Shown here one piece after another: positions 1 to 9,108 of a stretch of 64,000 nucleotides of DNA. Under the pieces are notes generated by a model that saw nothing but the letters and a program-made list of their open reading frames with translations, had not been told where the DNA came from and made no database searches. Position 1 is the stretch's first letter. Every line of letters starts with the position of its first letter. Source of the stretch: Pseudomonas fluorescens (GTDB lineage: Bacteria > Pseudomonadota > Gammaproteobacteria > Pseudomonadales > Pseudomonadaceae); NCBI RefSeq assembly GCF_018614655.1, contig NZ_JAGGOG010000014.1, positions 248,001 to 312,000 of the forward strand. The letters run 5' to 3'. The translations under genes were made by a program, and so were the position numbers.

Positions 1-1273
1 GGATCGTGTCTTCTTTGACCTGGGCCTCAACTTCAGCCAGTACTGCCTGCTTGACCTTCGGGTTCTCGACAACCGCTTCGACCACCAGGTCGACATGGCC
101 GAAATCGCCGTAGGACAGCGTAGGACGAATGCCGTTAAGCACTTCAGCCATTTTCGCAGCGGTCATGCGACCTTTATCAACGCGGCCCACCAGCAGTTTC
201 GCGGCTTCTGCCAGACCCTGCTCGATCCCGTGTTCATTGATGTCTTTCATCAGGATCGGCGTGCCTTTGGACGCCGACTGATAGGCGATACCGCCGCCCA
301 TGATACCGGCACCGAGTACGGCAGCCTGTTTCACGTCACGGGCGATTTCGTCGTAGGCCTTGGCCTTTTTCTTCAGTTCCTGATCGTTCAGGAACAGACC
401 GATCAAGCTCTGGGCTGCCGAGGTCTTGGCCAGTTTGACGAAGCCCGCCGCTTCGATTTCCAGAGCTTTGTCGCGACCGAAGTTCGCAGCCTTCTGGATA
501 GTCTTGATCGCTTCAACCGGCGCCGGGTAGTTCGGACCGGCTTGGCCAGCCACGAAACCTTTGGCGGTTTCGAACGACATCATCTGTTCGATGGCGTTGA
601 GCTTGAGTTTTTCCAGCTTTGGCTGGCGCTTGGCCTTGTAATCGAATTCGCCGCTGATGGCGCCTTTGATCAGGTTCAGTGCCGCTTCTGCCAGCTTGTC
701 GGGAGCAACCACGGCATCGACAGCGCCGACTTTCAGCGCGTCTTCAGCACGGTTTTCCTTGCCGGCGGCAATCCACTCGATGGCGTTGTCGGCACCGATG
801 ATGCGCGGCAGGCGCACGGTACCGCCAAAGCCTGGGTAGATGCCCAGTTTGACTTCCGGCAGGCCGATTTTCGCAGTGGCAGACATCACACGGAAGTCCG
901 CGGCCAGGCACATTTCCAGACCGCCGCCCAGGGCGATGCCATTGATCGCGGCAACGGTCGGCACGTTGAGGTCTTCGAAATCGCTGAAAATCTTGTTGGC
1001 TTCGAGGTTGCCAGCCACAAGCTCGGCATCGGGCAGCTTGAAGTTGTCGACGAATTCGGTGATGTCAGCGCCGACGATGAACACGTCCTTGCCGCTGGAG
1101 ACGATCACACCCTTGACCGATGCATCTGCTTTGATGGTGTCTACGGCCTGACGCAGTTCGTTCAGGGTTAGACGGTTGAACTTGTTGACGGACTCACCCT
1201 TGAGGTCGAATTTCAATTCGACGATGCCACTTTCAAGAGCCTTAACCGTGATGGCTTTACCTTCGTAAATCAT
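1..1273 (-). CDS. fadB: Fatty acid oxidation complex subunit alpha FadB (3' end outside window)
   Basis: Multifunctional beta-oxidation enzyme combining enoyl-CoA hydratase and L-3-hydroxyacyl-CoA dehydrogenase; it works in the cytoplasm with the thiolase FadA, whose gene would be expected just beyond the window edge. About 424 of roughly 715 codons are present. Reading the minus strand gives [13 protein letters not shown], then the crotonase core with [13 protein letters not shown] (hydratase glutamate), and around residue 320 the dinucleotide-binding motif [10 protein letters not shown] that opens the dehydrogenase domain. The ATG at 1273 follows GGAG at a good distance (GGAGATCAGTTG). The frame is open to the edge of the window, so it is partial only because of the cut. 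The family assignment is very sure. Confidence 0.96.
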   Translation of the reverse strand, partial: MIYEGKAITVKALESGIVELKFDLKGESVNKFNRLTLNELRQAVDTIKADASVKGVIVSSGKDVFIVGADITEFVDNFKLPDAELVAGNLEANKIFSDFEDLNVPTVAAINGIALGGGLEMCLAADFRVMSATAKIGLPEVKLGIYPGFGGTVRLPRIIGADNAIEWIAAGKENRAEDALKVGAVDAVVAPDKLAEAALNLIKGAISGEFDYKAKRQPKLEKLKLNAIEQMMSFETAKGFVAGQAGPNYPAPVEAIKTIQKAANFGRDKALEIEAAGFVKLAKTSAAQSLIGLFLNDQELKKKAKAYDEIARDVKQAAVLGAGIMGGGIAYQSASKGTPILMKDINEHGIEQGLAEAAKLLVGRVDKGRMTAAKMAEVLNGIRPTLSYGDFGHVDLVVEAVVENPKVKQAVLAEVEAQVKEDTI

Positions 1274-1645
1274 CAACTGATCTCCACGATATGGAAGCTG
1301 AACAGTACACGTTGGACGCTGGCCGCAGGTTCAGCAGGGACGTTACCGTCGATGCTACGCCAATCCGCCAGGCACACCCGTCAACGCGATAGTCGGGATT
1401 CTGTAAGAGCGGTCTGAAATACAAACGCTCAATTCATACGCCCGTTTGATTTGGGTACGCCACCTTCATCCAAATTCGGGCAATTGTCAATCGCTCGAAA
1501 GAGCAGGCAAAACGCGACTTTTCAGTCATTTCAGAACCCACGCTATCCATCAGCGCTTCGCCAATGTTTAAGCATTCACCCAATCAATAGTAGGAAAATT
1601 CGCGCTAAAACCTGTACAGGCCAGAATATCCGGCTAGGCTAGGGC
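1274..1645. other. Intergenic region upstream of fadB and of the candidate sRNA
   Basis: No convincing gene in about 370 bases. It must hold the fadB promoter on the minus strand. Two half-sites, CAAACG at 1422-1427 and CGTTTG at 1443-1448, form an inverted pair with 15 bases between them. PsrA, a known repressor of fadBA in P. aeruginosa, recognises CAAAC/GTTTG half-sites, but normally with only a few bases between, so this is a weak match. A small ORF at 1451-1642 on the plus strand looks non-coding. Confidence 0.4.
1634..1640 (+). promoter_or_regulatory. Putative RpoS-type -10 element for the small RNA
   Basis: CTAGGCT preceded by CGG resembles the extended -10 of sigma-S promoters (KCTAYRCT). 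It lies 6-8 bases before the start of a structured, terminator-ended region, so a start near 1647 would make a transcript of about 120 nt. No good -35 is seen, which sigma-S tolerates. Inference from sequence only. Confidence 0.4.
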
Positions 1646-1768
1646 AACCTTGGTAAGGGAGTATGAACGCGCAGGTGAACACCTCGCGTGATTGAGCGAC
1701 CTGGCTAGTGACGAATTACCGGCCTGCCTGGCCAACTCCAGCCCGATGTTGATATCGGGCTTTTTATT
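1646..1768 (+). ncRNA. Candidate trans-acting small RNA between fadB and a hypothetical gene
   Basis: About 120 bases with no plausible reading frame but strong structure. An internal hairpin at 1668-1688 pairs CGCG/CGCG and AGGT/ACCT around a GAAC loop. GGTAA near 1652 can pair with TTACC near 1719, and the 3' end is a clean rho-independent terminator (1740-1766). A sigma-S-like -10 sits directly upstream. The layout is that of a stress-induced Hfq-type sRNA. Several Pseudomonas sRNAs (for example RgsA) have this size and RpoS/Gac control, but I cannot match the sequence to a named family with confidence. The alternative is a short leader or pseudogene remnant. Confidence 0.5.
1740..1766 (+). 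terminator. Rho-independent terminator of the candidate sRNA
   Basis: AGCCCGAT - GTTGAT - ATCGGGCT followed by TTTTT. The stem is perfect and the U-tract is on the plus strand only, so it serves the upstream plus-strand transcript and not the minus-strand gene at 1792-2229. Confidence 0.8.
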
Positions 1769-1791
1769 GCCTGGCTTTCTGTGGGCACGAA

Positions 1792-2229
1792 TCAGGCCAG
1801 AGCCTTGAGCAAGGACGCGATGTCCTGCAAAACACTCGCCTCGCCCTTCTCGCCCCAATACAAGGCGATCATTTGCTTGTCTGCTTCGACCTTGTAGACG
1901 TTGGCCGGCAGCGTCGCAAAATATGGCAACAACTTTTCATCAACGCAGACTTCCTGCCACTGATTGACCCATATTCCCGGCTCCAACTGCCAATAACTCC
2001 AGCATTGAGGCTTATTGCCCCGCCGTGGCCGGCAATACTGTGCACAGGGGCTCGGCGGCTCCTGCTTGAGCCAGTGGGGCCACTCCTGGGGCGCCAGCTG
2101 CATGGCCAGGCCGATGCGGCGCGCCTCCATGCGCAGGGCCATGCGCCCGCTCTGATGGCGCGAGGGACGCAACCATGCCAGAGGACTCAAGACCACCACA
2201 AGGATTGACACCACTATCCAGACCGTCAT
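1792..2229 (-). CDS. Hypothetical single-pass membrane protein, 145 aa
   Basis: The product begins MTVWIVVSILVVVLSPLAWL, an N-terminal membrane anchor of about 18 residues followed by arginines, so the rest should be cytoplasmic. The soluble part is rich in tryptophan and contains cysteines near PSPCAQYCRPRRGNKPQCW. The ATG at 2229 is preferred over the longer frame because GGGAG lies 8 bases upstream and the anchor then starts at residue 2. I do not recognise a named domain. P. aeruginosa has an uncharacterised gene at about this place near faoA, so it is probably a conserved Pseudomonas protein. It is convergent with the candidate sRNA. Confidence 0.7.
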   Translation of the reverse strand: MTVWIVVSILVVVLSPLAWLRPSRHQSGRMALRMEARRIGLAMQLAPQEWPHWLKQEPPSPCAQYCRPRRGNKPQCWSYWQLEPGIWVNQWQEVCVDEKLLPYFATLPANVYKVEADKQMIALYWGEKGEASVLQDIASLLKALA

Positions 2230-2333
2230 ATGTGTACTCCCGAATTCTTGATGAGCGGATTTGACCTGACACCCCCATCCGCCTGAAAAACCAGCCATAC
2301 TGAACCTATTGCAGTCCCCTGGAGGAACTCCCC

Positions 2334-2774
2334 ATGTCATACGAACATATTCTGGTCGCCGTGGACCTGACCGAAGAGTGCGATCCAGTGATCAAGCGCG
2401 CACGAGCCTTTGCGGTCGCCAGCGGCGCAAAACTATCGTTGGTGCATATCGTCGAGCCAATGGCCATGGCGTTTGGTGGCGACGTGCCCATGGACCTTTC
2501 CCAGTTACAGCAACAACAATTTGATCAGGCCAAAGAACGCCTTGAACGATTGATCCTTAAATACCCTGAAGTGACGAAGGAAAACTCCCACCTCACCTAC
2601 GGCCAGCCCCGCCAGGAAATCCACCACCTGGCCAAGGAACAAAACTGCGACCTGATTGTGGTCGGCAGCCATGGCCGTCACGGCCTGGCCTTGCTGCTGG
2701 GCTCCACTGCCAACGATGTACTGCACGGCGCACCGTGCGATGTGCTGGCGGTGAAGCTGGTGAAAGCCCCTTAA
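2334..2774 (+). CDS. Universal stress protein, UspA family
   Basis: Cytoplasmic alpha/beta protein of 146 aa, normal length for a single-domain Usp. It opens with YEHILVAVDLTEE and carries the glycine-rich loop VVGSHGRHGLALLLGST at residues 109-125. The nucleotide-binding consensus is G-2x-G-9x-G-S/T; here the last gap is eight residues, one short, so ATP binding cannot be assumed. GGAGG lies 8 bases before the ATG (GGAGGAACTCCCC). It is monocistronic, followed by a REP pair and a bidirectional terminator shared with uup. Family assignment is firm; the stress it responds to is unknown. Confidence 0.92.
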   Translation: MSYEHILVAVDLTEECDPVIKRARAFAVASGAKLSLVHIVEPMAMAFGGDVPMDLSQLQQQQFDQAKERLERLILKYPEVTKENSHLTYGQPRQEIHHLAKEQNCDLIVVGSHGRHGLALLLGSTANDVLHGAPCDVLAVKLVKAP

Positions 2775-2788
2775 GTACAACGCATATC

Positions 2789-2885
2789 AAATGTGGGAGC
2801 GGGCTTGCTCGCGAAAGCTGTCTTTCAGTTGATGCGTCTGGTGACTGACACACCGCTTTCGCGAGCAAGCCCGCTCCCACATTTG
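2789..2885. repeat. REP pair (inverted), fluorescent-Pseudomonas type
   Basis: Two copies of AATGTGGGAGCGGGCTTG extending through TGCTCGCGAAAGC face each other with about 40 bases between, so the transcript can fold into a long hairpin. The same unit recurs at 18944-19033 and 37821-37993. REP elements of this kind lie between genes in P. fluorescens genomes and are moved by RAYT proteins; none is encoded here. Confidence 0.9.
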
Positions 2886-2899
2886 GATCGCATTTCATA

Positions 2900-2941
2900 T
2901 AAAAAAGCCCGGCGCTCACAGGAATGAACGCCAGGCTTTTT
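2900..2941. terminator. Bidirectional terminator between the Usp gene and uup
   Basis: AGCCCGGCGCTCA pairs with TGAACGCCAGGCT (one mismatch), flanked by AAAAAA on the left and TTTTT on the right, so it can stop transcripts arriving from both convergent genes. Confidence 0.8.
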
Positions 2942-2957
2942 AGTGCTGCAGGATCAA

Positions 2958-4874
2958 TCAGGCATCCAGCTCGGCCCAACGATCAACCAGCACTTCCAGC
3001 TCCTGGTTCAAGGTTTCCAGGGATGCGATGACTTTGGCGGTTTCAGCCGCAGGACGCAGGTAGAAACCCGAGTCAGCCATTTCTGCTTCAACAGCAGCGA
3101 TCTGCTTTTCCTTGGCGTCGATATCACCCGGCAGCGCTTCCAACTCACGTTGAAGCTTGTAGCTGAGTTTCTTCTTCGCAACAGGCGCATCCTGGACCGG
3201 TGCAGGTGCTGCAACCGGCGTGACCACGGCAGAGTTCAAGTCAGCCTTGCCGGATTTGCTCTCGGTCACGCCCAGCAGGCGCGGCGAGCCGCCCTGACGC
3301 AGCCAGTCCTGATAACCACCCACGTATTCGCGCACCTTGCCTTCACCTTCGAAGACCAGGGTGCTGGTGACCACGTTGTCGAGGAATGCCCGGTCGTGGC
3401 TGACCATCAGCACGGTGCCGTTGAAGGTCAGCAAGACCTCTTCCAACAATTCCAGGGTTTCAACATCGAGGTCGTTGGTCGGTTCATCGAGCACCAACAG
3501 GTTGGCCGGCTTGCTGAACAGCTTGGCCAGCAGCAGGCGCGCACGCTCACCACCCGACAGCGCCTTGACCGGCGTACGGGCACGTTGCGGGCTGAACAGG
3601 AAGTCGCCCAGGTAGCTCAGTACGTGGCGGCTCTGGCCGTCGATATCGATAAAGTCGCGACCTTCAGCAACGTTGTCGATGACGGTTTTTTCCAGGTCCA
3701 ACTGATGACGCAACTGGTCGAAGTAGGCCACATCGATCTTGGTGCCCTCTTCCACTTTACCGCTGGAGGGCTGCAGGCCATTGAGCATCAGCTTGAGCAA
3801 GGTGGTCTTGCCGGTACCGTTGGCACCGAGCAGGCCGATCCGGTCGCCGCGCTGCAGGACCATGGAGAAGTCCTTGATCAGGAACGGGCCACCCGGGTGA
3901 GCGAAGCTCACGTTTTCCAGGACCATTACCTGCTTGCCTGACTTATCGGCAGTGTCGAGCTGAATGTTGGCTTTGCCGGTGCGCTCACGGCGCTCGCTAC
4001 GCTCATTGCGCAGGGCTTTGAGGGCACGTACGCGGCCTTCGTTACGGGTACGACGCGCCTTGATGCCCTGACGGATCCAGACCTCTTCCTGGGCCAGCTT
4101 CTTGTCGAACAACGCGTTAGCGGTATCTTCAGCGGCCAGCGACGCTTCCTTGTGCACCAGGAAGCTGGCGTAATCGCCGTTCCAGTCGATCAGGCCGCCG
4201 CGATCCAGTTCCAGAATGCGCGTCGCCAGGTTTTGCAGGAAAGAACGGTCGTGCGTGATAAACAGCACGGCGCCCTGGAAATCCTTGAGGGCTTCTTCAA
4301 GCCAGGCAATAGCGCCGATGTCCAGGTGGTTGGTCGGTTCGTCGAGCAGCAGCAGGTCTGGTTCAGAAACCAGTGCCTGCGCCAGCAGGACGCGACGACG
4401 CCAGCCGCCGGACAATTCGGCGAGGGTCTTGTCGGCCGGCAGCTGCAGGCGGCTCAGGGTACTGTCGACCAATTGCTGCAGGCGCCAGCCGTCACGGGCT
4501 TCGAGGTCGTGCTGGACATGCATCAGCTTGTCCAGGTCTTCTTCGGTGACGCAGTTCTGCGCCAGGTGATGGTATTCGGCGAGCAGTGCGCCCACGCCGT
4601 CGAGGCCTTCGGCGACCACGTCGAACACCGTCCGCTCGTCGGCCACCGGCAATTCTTGCGGCAATTCGCCGATCTTGAGGCCCGGGGCGCGCCAGACAGA
4701 GCCCTCATCGGCCTTCTGATCACCTTTTACCAGCTTCATCATGCTGGACTTGCCGGTGCCGTTGCGGCCGATGATGCACACCCGCTCACCACGGGCGATC
4801 TGCCAGGACACCTTGTCCAACAACGGCATAGCGCCGAAAGCAAGGGACACATCGCTGAATTTGAGCAGGGTCAT
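2958..4874 (-). CDS. uup: ABC-F family ATPase Uup
   Basis: Soluble tandem ATPase of 638 aa with no membrane segments, hence not a transporter. ABC-F proteins act on the ribosome; Uup also affects transposon precise excision and branched DNA. First cassette: GRNGTGKSS, LSGGWRRR, LLLLDEPTNHLD. Second: GANGTGKTT, LSGGERAR, LLVLDEPTNDLD. A basic arginine-rich linker (about residues 265-295) separates them. The C-terminus, starting KKKLSYKLQRELEALPG, is the coiled-coil DNA-binding tail that marks Uup. The ATG at 4874 follows GGAGAAGCTC, which excludes the 43-residue extension. Diverges from slt; 212-base gap. Confidence 0.93.
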   Translation of the reverse strand: MTLLKFSDVSLAFGAMPLLDKVSWQIARGERVCIIGRNGTGKSSMMKLVKGDQKADEGSVWRAPGLKIGELPQELPVADERTVFDVVAEGLDGVGALLAEYHHLAQNCVTEEDLDKLMHVQHDLEARDGWRLQQLVDSTLSRLQLPADKTLAELSGGWRRRVLLAQALVSEPDLLLLDEPTNHLDIGAIAWLEEALKDFQGAVLFITHDRSFLQNLATRILELDRGGLIDWNGDYASFLVHKEASLAAEDTANALFDKKLAQEEVWIRQGIKARRTRNEGRVRALKALRNERSERRERTGKANIQLDTADKSGKQVMVLENVSFAHPGGPFLIKDFSMVLQRGDRIGLLGANGTGKTTLLKLMLNGLQPSSGKVEEGTKIDVAYFDQLRHQLDLEKTVIDNVAEGRDFIDIDGQSRHVLSYLGDFLFSPQRARTPVKALSGGERARLLLAKLFSKPANLLVLDEPTNDLDVETLELLEEVLLTFNGTVLMVSHDRAFLDNVVTSTLVFEGEGKVREYVGGYQDWLRQGGSPRLLGVTESKSGKADLNSAVVTPVAAPAPVQDAPVAKKKLSYKLQRELEALPGDIDAKEKQIAAVEAEMADSGFYLRPAAETAKVIASLETLNQELEVLVDRWAELDA

Positions 4875-5086
4875 GAGCTTCTCCAAAAACTGGGCGCGCA
4901 TTCTACCTGACTTAGGGCCTGAGGCGGCCGGCATTTTCGCGGCCGACACGTTCTGTAGGACATTTCTAATGAACTTGAACGAAGCGACCGGCAAAGCTTT
5001 CACCGGCTACGAGCAAAAGGCTAAGCTAGGGGCAATCAGTGTCGGCACTGTCGGCACTAGTCCTGATTCCTCTGCACGGACGTCTC

Positions 5087-7015
5087 ATGCGCAGTCGCCT
5101 TTTTAACTTTTTATCTTGTCTGCTCCTTTCTGCCACCGCCGTTCAATCTGCCCAGGCCGTGGATCTGACCACCCAACGCCAGTATTACGATGAAGCCAAG
5201 CGCGCATTGGCCAAGGGTGACAGCGGCCCCTACATGCAATACAGCCAGGCCTTGGCCGATTATCCGTTAACGCCTTATCTGGCCTACGACGAACTGACCG
5301 CGCGCCTGAAGTCTGCCAGCAACCAGGAAGTCGAACAGTTCTTCGCCAAAAACGGCGACCTGCCCCAGGCCAACTGGATGAAGTTGCGCTGGTTGCGTTG
5401 GCTGGCGGAGCGCGGCGACTGGCAAACCTTTGAAAAGTACTACGACGCGAAACTCAACTTCGTCGAGCTGGACTGCCTCCACGGCCAGTATCAGTTGAGC
5501 CACAACCTAAAGGCCGAAGGTTACAAAACGGCTGAAAAACTGTGGATGACCGGCAAATCTCAACCGGCCGCCTGTGATGCCACCTTTGGCCAATGGGCCG
5601 CTGATGGCCAACTGACCGAACAGAAAATCTGGGACCGCGCCAAGTTAGCCGCCGAAGCCCGTAACTACGCGCTGGCCAACAGCCTGGTAAAAACCTTGCG
5701 CACCCTCGGCCCTCAGGGACGCTTGATGGTGGACGTGGCGCAAAAACCCGACATGCTCAGTGATTCATCACGTTTCCTGCCGGCTAGCGAGGCAATGTCC
5801 GACGCGGTCGGCCTCGGGCTTCGTCGCCTGGCACGTCAGGATCCCGACAAGGCCATGGCCCTGCTCGATGGCTACGCCAGCAGCATGCACTTCTCCCGTG
5901 ACGAAAAAGTGTCCATCGCCAGGGAGATCGGCCTGACCCTGGCACGACGTTTCGACTCCCGCGCCCTGGACGTAATGACCAAATACGACCCGGAACTACG
6001 GGACAACACCGTTTCCGAATGGCGCCTGCGCTTGCTGCTGCGCCTGGCTCGCTGGGAAGACGCCTACCAGTTGACCCGCAAGTTGCCGCAGGACCTGGCC
6101 ACCACCAACCGCTGGCGCTACTGGCAAGCCCGCAGCCTTGAACTGGCGGAGCCGAAGAACCCGCAAGCCCTGGTGCTGTACAAAGGCCTGGCGAAAGAAC
6201 GGGACTTCTATGGCTTCCTCGCGGCGGATCGCTCCCAAGCACCGTACCAGTTGAACAACAAGCCACTGGTGATGAGCCAGGCGCTGATCAATAAAGTGCG
6301 TAACACCCCTGGCGTTCGCCGTGCGCTGGAGTTCTACGCCCGAGGCCAGATCGTCGACGGGCGCCGCGAGTGGTACCACGTCAGCCGCCACTTCAACCGC
6401 GACGAAATGGTCGCCCAGGCCAAACTGGCCTACGACATGAAGTGGTATTTCCCGGCAATCCGCACCATCAGCCAGGCGCAATACTGGGATGACCTGGACA
6501 TCCGCTTCCCGATGGCCCACCGCGACACCCTGGTGCGCGAAGCCAAGGTTCGCGGCCTGCACTCAAGCTGGGTGTTTGCCATTACTCGCCAGGAAAGCGC
6601 CTTCATGGACGACGCCCGCTCCGGCGTCGGCGCCAGTGGCCTGATGCAACTGATGCCCGGCACCGCCAAGGAAACCGCACGTAAGTTCAGCATCCCGCTG
6701 GCGTCACCTGCGCAAGTACTGGACCCGGACAAGAACATCCAGCTCGGCGCCGCCTACCTGAGCCAGGTCCACAGCCAGTTCAACGGCAACCGCGTGCTCG
6801 CGTCCGCCGCCTATAACGCCGGCCCAGGTCGCGTGCGCCAATGGTTGCGCGGTGCTGATCACCTGAGTTTCGACGTGTGGGTGGAAAGCATCCCCTTCGA
6901 CGAAACCCGCCAGTACGTACAGAACGTGCTGTCTTATTCGGTGATCTACGGCCAAAAACTCAATGCGCCACAGCCGCTGGTGGATTGGCATGAACGGTAT
7001 TTTGATGATCAGTAA
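5087..7015 (+). CDS. slt: Soluble lytic murein transglycosylase (Slt70 type)
   Basis: Periplasmic enzyme of 642 aa that cleaves glycan strands of peptidoglycan with formation of 1,6-anhydromuramic acid. The N-terminus MRSRLFNFLSCLLLSATA ending SAQA is a Sec signal peptide. A long helical superhelix (the doughnut) follows, and the catalytic domain is at the C-terminus: ITRQESAF contains the acid glutamate, then GASGLMQLMPGTA and AAYNAGPGRVRQW. The length matches E. coli Slt. The ATG at 5087 is chosen over an upstream GTG at 5039 because only it places the signal peptide at the N-terminus. Confidence 0.95.
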   Translation: MRSRLFNFLSCLLLSATAVQSAQAVDLTTQRQYYDEAKRALAKGDSGPYMQYSQALADYPLTPYLAYDELTARLKSASNQEVEQFFAKNGDLPQANWMKLRWLRWLAERGDWQTFEKYYDAKLNFVELDCLHGQYQLSHNLKAEGYKTAEKLWMTGKSQPAACDATFGQWAADGQLTEQKIWDRAKLAAEARNYALANSLVKTLRTLGPQGRLMVDVAQKPDMLSDSSRFLPASEAMSDAVGLGLRRLARQDPDKAMALLDGYASSMHFSRDEKVSIAREIGLTLARRFDSRALDVMTKYDPELRDNTVSEWRLRLLLRLARWEDAYQLTRKLPQDLATTNRWRYWQARSLELAEPKNPQALVLYKGLAKERDFYGFLAADRSQAPYQLNNKPLVMSQALINKVRNTPGVRRALEFYARGQIVDGRREWYHVSRHFNRDEMVAQAKLAYDMKWYFPAIRTISQAQYWDDLDIRFPMAHRDTLVREAKVRGLHSSWVFAITRQESAFMDDARSGVGASGLMQLMPGTAKETARKFSIPLASPAQVLDPDKNIQLGAAYLSQVHSQFNGNRVLASAAYNAGPGRVRQWLRGADHLSFDVWVESIPFDETRQYVQNVLSYSVIYGQKLNAPQPLVDWHERYFDDQ

Positions 7016-7033
7016 GCGTCAGGCTTGATGCTG

Positions 7034-7068
7034 AAAATGCCCGCATTGAAAGATGCGGGCATTTTTTA
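7034..7068. terminator. Bidirectional terminator after slt
   Basis: AAAATGCCCGCAT - TGAAAG - ATGCGGGCATTTTTT: perfect stem with A-run and T-run on the two sides, between the convergent ends of slt and the ABC exporter. Confidence 0.88.
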
Positions 7069-7079
7069 TGGACGGCGAT

Positions 7080-8864
7080 TTAGTGTGGATGGGTTTCCCT
7101 GGCTCCATCACTGAACTGCAATGCCGCCAACCGCGCATACAGCGGGTTACTGGCAATCAACTGCTGATGCGTGCCCACCGCCACCAACTTGCCCTGATCC
7201 ATCACCGCGATCCGGTCGGCGTTTTTCACCGTGGCCAAACGGTGAGCAATAACCAGCGTAGTACGGCCCTGCATCAGGCTGGGCAAGGCTTGCTGGATCA
7301 GGTGCTCACTCTGGGCATCGAGGGCGCTGGTGGCTTCATCCAGCAACAGAATCGGCGCGTCCACCAGCAGAGCCCGGGCAATCGCCAGGCGCTGGCGTTG
7401 GCCGCCGGAGAGGCCCATGCCGCCGTCGCCCAAGTGAGTCTGATAGCCATCGGGCATTTGCAGGATGAAGTCGTGGGCGTGGGCGATGCGCGCAGCCTCC
7501 TCGACCTGAGCAAAGGTGGCCGATGGATTGCCGTAGCGGATATTTTCTTCGACGCTGCCGAAGAACAGCGCAGGACTCTGGGAGACCAGGGCGAAGCAAC
7601 GGCGCAGGTCCAGCGGGTCGAGGTCGGTCAGGGCGTGGCCTTCCAGCAGCACCCGACCTTGCTGAGGGTCGTAGAAGCGCAGCAGCAGGTCGAAAACCGT
7701 CGACTTGCCCGCGCCGGACGGGCCGACCAACGCAAGGGTTTCGCCCGCATTGATCGTCAGACTCAAGCCATCGACAGCAAAGCGATCCGGACGCGAAGGG
7801 TAGGAAAAATGCAGGTCCTGCAGTTCCAACCGACCGCTGACCCGCGCTGGTAACGTGATCGCGCCCTCAACAGGCGCCTGAATCTCATTGCCTGACTGCA
7901 GCAGCTCGGCAATCCGTTCTGCCGCCCCCGCCGCCCGCTGCAGTTCGCCGATCACTTCGCTCAAGGTGCCAAAGGCGCTGCCGACAATCAGGCTGTAGAA
8001 CACAAACGCCGCCAGCTCTCCCCCGGAGATGCGCCCGGCGATCACGTCCATGCCGCCGACCCAGAGCATCACACCCACGGCGCCCAGCACCAGCATGATC
8101 ACCAGGGTAATCAGCCAGGCCCTCTGCACGATGCGTTTGCGGGCAGTCGTGAATGCCTCTTCCACGGTGACCGCGAAGCGCTGCTCGTCCTGCACCTGGT
8201 GGTTATAGGCCTGTACCGTCTTGATCTGGCCGAGCGTCTCGGACACGTAGCTGCCCACATCAGCGATACGGTCCTGGCTCTGACGCGACAGGCTGCGCAC
8301 TCGGCGGCCGAAAATCAGGATCGGCGCCAACACCAGCGGCAACGCCACCACGACAATGCTGGTGAGCTTGGGATTGGTGATGAACAGCAGCACGATCCCA
8401 CCGATCACCATCAACGCGTTGCGCAGAAACAGGGACAGCGACGAGCCGATCACCGATTGCAGCAACGTGGTATCAGCGGTCAGGCGGGACTGGATTTCCG
8501 AGCTGCGATTGTTTTCGTAAAAACCGGGGTGCAGGTAGATCAGGTGATTGAACACCTGCCGGCGAATATCCGCCACGACGCGTTCGCCGATCCACGATAC
8601 CAAGTAGAACCGCGCAAAGGTACCCACCGCCAGGCCAAGTACCAGAATCATAAACAAAGCGATGGACTGGTTGAGCAGATGCGGCGACTGAGTCATGAAG
8701 CCCTGGTCCACCAACAGCTTGATGCCTTGCCCCATGGACAAGGTGATACCGGCGGTGACGATCAGTGCCAACAAGGCACCCAGCGCCTGCCAGCGGTAAG
8801 GGGCAACAAAGCGGGTGGCCAGGCGAATGGCGCGGCGTTGACGGGCTGAGAGCATGGAGAGCAT
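7080..8864 (-). CDS. ABC exporter, fused permease and ATPase (MsbA/lipid-drug type)
   Basis: Half-transporter of 594 aa that should work as a homodimer in the inner membrane. Six membrane spans fill the first 300 residues (for example ALGALLALIVTAGITLSM and LITLVIMLVLGAVGVMLW). The ATPase follows, with Walker A GPSGAGKST, signature LSGGQRQRL, Walker B ILLLDEATSALD and the switch histidine in IAHRLAT. The substrate cannot be read from sequence; lipid, peptide or drug export are all possible. The start is uncertain: GTG 8867, ATG 8864 and ATG 8855 are within four codons, none with a strong ribosome site. It stands alone between two terminators or gaps. Confidence 0.88.
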   Translation of the reverse strand: MLSMLSARQRRAIRLATRFVAPYRWQALGALLALIVTAGITLSMGQGIKLLVDQGFMTQSPHLLNQSIALFMILVLGLAVGTFARFYLVSWIGERVVADIRRQVFNHLIYLHPGFYENNRSSEIQSRLTADTTLLQSVIGSSLSLFLRNALMVIGGIVLLFITNPKLTSIVVVALPLVLAPILIFGRRVRSLSRQSQDRIADVGSYVSETLGQIKTVQAYNHQVQDEQRFAVTVEEAFTTARKRIVQRAWLITLVIMLVLGAVGVMLWVGGMDVIAGRISGGELAAFVFYSLIVGSAFGTLSEVIGELQRAAGAAERIAELLQSGNEIQAPVEGAITLPARVSGRLELQDLHFSYPSRPDRFAVDGLSLTINAGETLALVGPSGAGKSTVFDLLLRFYDPQQGRVLLEGHALTDLDPLDLRRCFALVSQSPALFFGSVEENIRYGNPSATFAQVEEAARIAHAHDFILQMPDGYQTHLGDGGMGLSGGQRQRLAIARALLVDAPILLLDEATSALDAQSEHLIQQALPSLMQGRTTLVIAHRLATVKNADRIAVMDQGKLVAVGTHQQLIASNPLYARLAALQFSDGARETHPH

Positions 8865-9108
8865 CACCTGAAGGGTACAACCCCAAGCCTACACTGCAAT
8901 CCGATGGAACTTGGGTAAATCATAATGAGTCAGGTTAATTATGCCCGGCAGCGCTAGCGCGTAGACGTTATCGGTCTAATACACGGCTGGAAATTCCCAA
9001 AGGTTTCTGCTGGACTGGGCATTCGAACCGCCACCTTGTACGGATTTGTCACAGCTTGGTCATGCGGGGGTTTTAGAGTCGGTACACAACCTGATGAGGA
9101 GACAGGCT

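Noticed and set aside
1451..1642. 63-codon plus-strand frame before the sRNA
   Set aside because: No ribosome site, unusual codon use, and it runs into the putative sRNA promoter.
2789..2885. Repeats considered as a CRISPR array (with 18944-19033, 37821-37993 and 52425-52559)
   Set aside because: Only two inverted units at each place, no regular spacers and no cas genes; they fit REP elements.
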